DNA of 64,000 nucleotides from Varanus komodoensis. Taxonomy: Eukaryota > Chordata > Lepidosauria > Squamata > Varanidae. Below the pieces are notes generated by a model. It did not search any database. It had not been told where the DNA came from and saw nothing but the letters and a program-made list of their open reading frames with translations. Made by a program: the position numbers and the translations under genes. The stretch lies in the NCBI RefSeq assembly GCF_004798865.1, contig NW_025336114.1, forward strand, positions 3,771,160 to 3,835,159, written 5' to 3'. Positions 62,776 through 64,000 of the stretch are shown in pieces; position 1 is the first letter of the stretch; every line of letters starts with the position of its first letter.

Positions 62776-64000
62776 TTAAAAATATAGGCACATAATTGTA
62801 CCTCATCAGTAAAGCTTGGGTTTCTGTAACACTGGCAACATTCAACAAAGGCTGCAGAAAAGTGGAGAAGCGAAGTGTGTTAGACAGGATATGTGTAGAG
62901 GTACAAAGATAAGCAACTGTGAAAGAAGACAGGAACTTGTGCTTCTAGGCCTCACACCATTAGGAATCTTGGTCAAATATCTTTTTCCCCACCCATACAA
63001 CCATTGGCTTTCCTCATACATAAAACTTGAGTTTTTTAGACTTATTTTGCACCAGCTGTACATGATTACTGTAAGATGTAGGCCAGTTAAAAACTGCTTG
63101 ATCCTCAAGAAAACTTCTTGAACATTGAGTGGCCACCACTGGGAGCCTATTCTTTATTTTGCTGAAGTCAGAGGAATAGTGAGTGAGTACTAGGGGCAGA
63201 TTCTCTTTTGCTGTGGCACAATTACGGACTTCCCTTCCAAAGCCAGACTACCTCCATTACTGCTTAACTTTCAGCACTTTTGAGAGTCCCTTTTTAACTG
63301 GCTAGGTTAGTTTTTAATGCTTTTGTGAATGAGTAGTCCTGTTTTAATTTAATGCACTGTGCTTGTATTTTATAAATATTGCTAGCCACTTTAAGCATAT
63401 TTAAAATGGGAAAAGCAGGATAAAAATATCTAGCAGTATAATAATGTTAAGGAAAGGATTAACTAGAAGGTTGAATAAAGGTTAACAAGGGAGTTTAAAT
63501 CTGTGCAGAGAAAATGTTAAGGAATGTAAACGGTCACTCTAGTAGATGAGAAGGAAGTTGAAAGCATTCTTGTTGATAAAGGTAAAATGGCAATCAGAAA
63601 ACATAATTATTCTTTGTTTTCCAACCAGAAATGTAAAAGAGCCTTGTGAAAGGCAACAATATATATGTTACTTGTGTTCATAAACAAGACTATATCCTTT
63701 ATTACCCTAAGTAAGCAAAGAGGTAAGGCACATCAGTAGTTAAAACTGTTAACCAATTGGGATGAAGAAGACATGCCAAAATGTATAAAGAGAGTTACCT
63801 TTCACTTTGCATGCAAAATAATAAAGTTTCCTGTAGTATTTTTGTGTGGCAAGCACTTTATTTTTAAGGACTTTCAAATTTGCACCAGGGAGGAGTCTTC
63901 AGCCTCTCCTGGGAGTGAGTGGCAAATAATAATCACAGAAAATTGGTATTTATGTTATATAGTGACATTAGATAGAACTTTTAAAAATACAAAGTCTTTA
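62776..64000 (+). other. CPNE1 intron, right edge
   Basis: No sequence matching the next expected CPNE1 exon (GIQGIVDAYR...) and no clear repeat was recognised here. The gene continues beyond the window. Confidence 0.6.

Overview
This is a vertebrate nuclear window with long, AT-rich introns. It carries three neighbouring genes on the + strand: the 3' two-thirds of NFS1, all of the RBM12 coding region, and most of CPNE1. NFS1-RBM12/CPNE1 is a gene neighbourhood known from mammals (human 20q11). The interspersed repeats include an L1 lineage with a long open ORF2, many L2-type LINE 3' ends of the kind reading 'gtcttcgcctggcgcc', CR1 tails, tRNA-derived SINEs and several palindromic hAT-like and pogo-like MITE families. 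They look like a squamate reptile (lizard, gecko or snake). The species assignment is inference from repeat style, not from a search.

Layout: 1-1100 is an antisense L1 fragment. 2007-8994 holds the last seven coding exons of NFS1, encoding its last 239 residues, with a polyadenylation signal at 9304. 9340-11760 is intergenic. 11760-12740 is a CpG island with the shared RBM12/CPNE1 promoter and first exon (donor at 12074). An intron with one likely 5'UTR exon (15261-15344) follows. The single large RBM12 coding exon is 20450-23095, with a long 3'UTR containing several polyadenylation signals. RBM12 lies inside the roughly 37-kb 5' intron of CPNE1. That intron runs on through repeat-rich sequence to the CPNE1 start codon at 49049. 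Thirteen coding exon blocks of CPNE1 follow (49049-62198). The last exons, encoding the rest of the VWA domain, are beyond the right edge.

The most interesting observation is in CPNE1. Two adjacent, homologous, in-frame exons (58334-58429 and 58497-58595) each encode an alternative version of the third calcium-binding loop of C2B. They are separated by an intron of only 67 nt. This is the architecture of mutually exclusive splicing, and the upstream version is not in the human copine-1 or copine-3 proteins as I know them. Other observations include a GC-AG intron next to the NFS1 catalytic exon, a hAT MITE with perfect target-site duplication 30 bp past a CPNE1 donor, and a tandem duplication in the CPNE1 intron.

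The three genes share location rather than pathway. NFS1 is the mitochondrial cysteine desulfurase for Fe-S cluster assembly, RBM12 is a nuclear RRM protein, and CPNE1 is a Ca2+-dependent phospholipid-binding protein. RBM12 and CPNE1 are linked by a common promoter and 5' leader. I saw no LTR retrovirus, CRISPR array, operon or prokaryotic feature.
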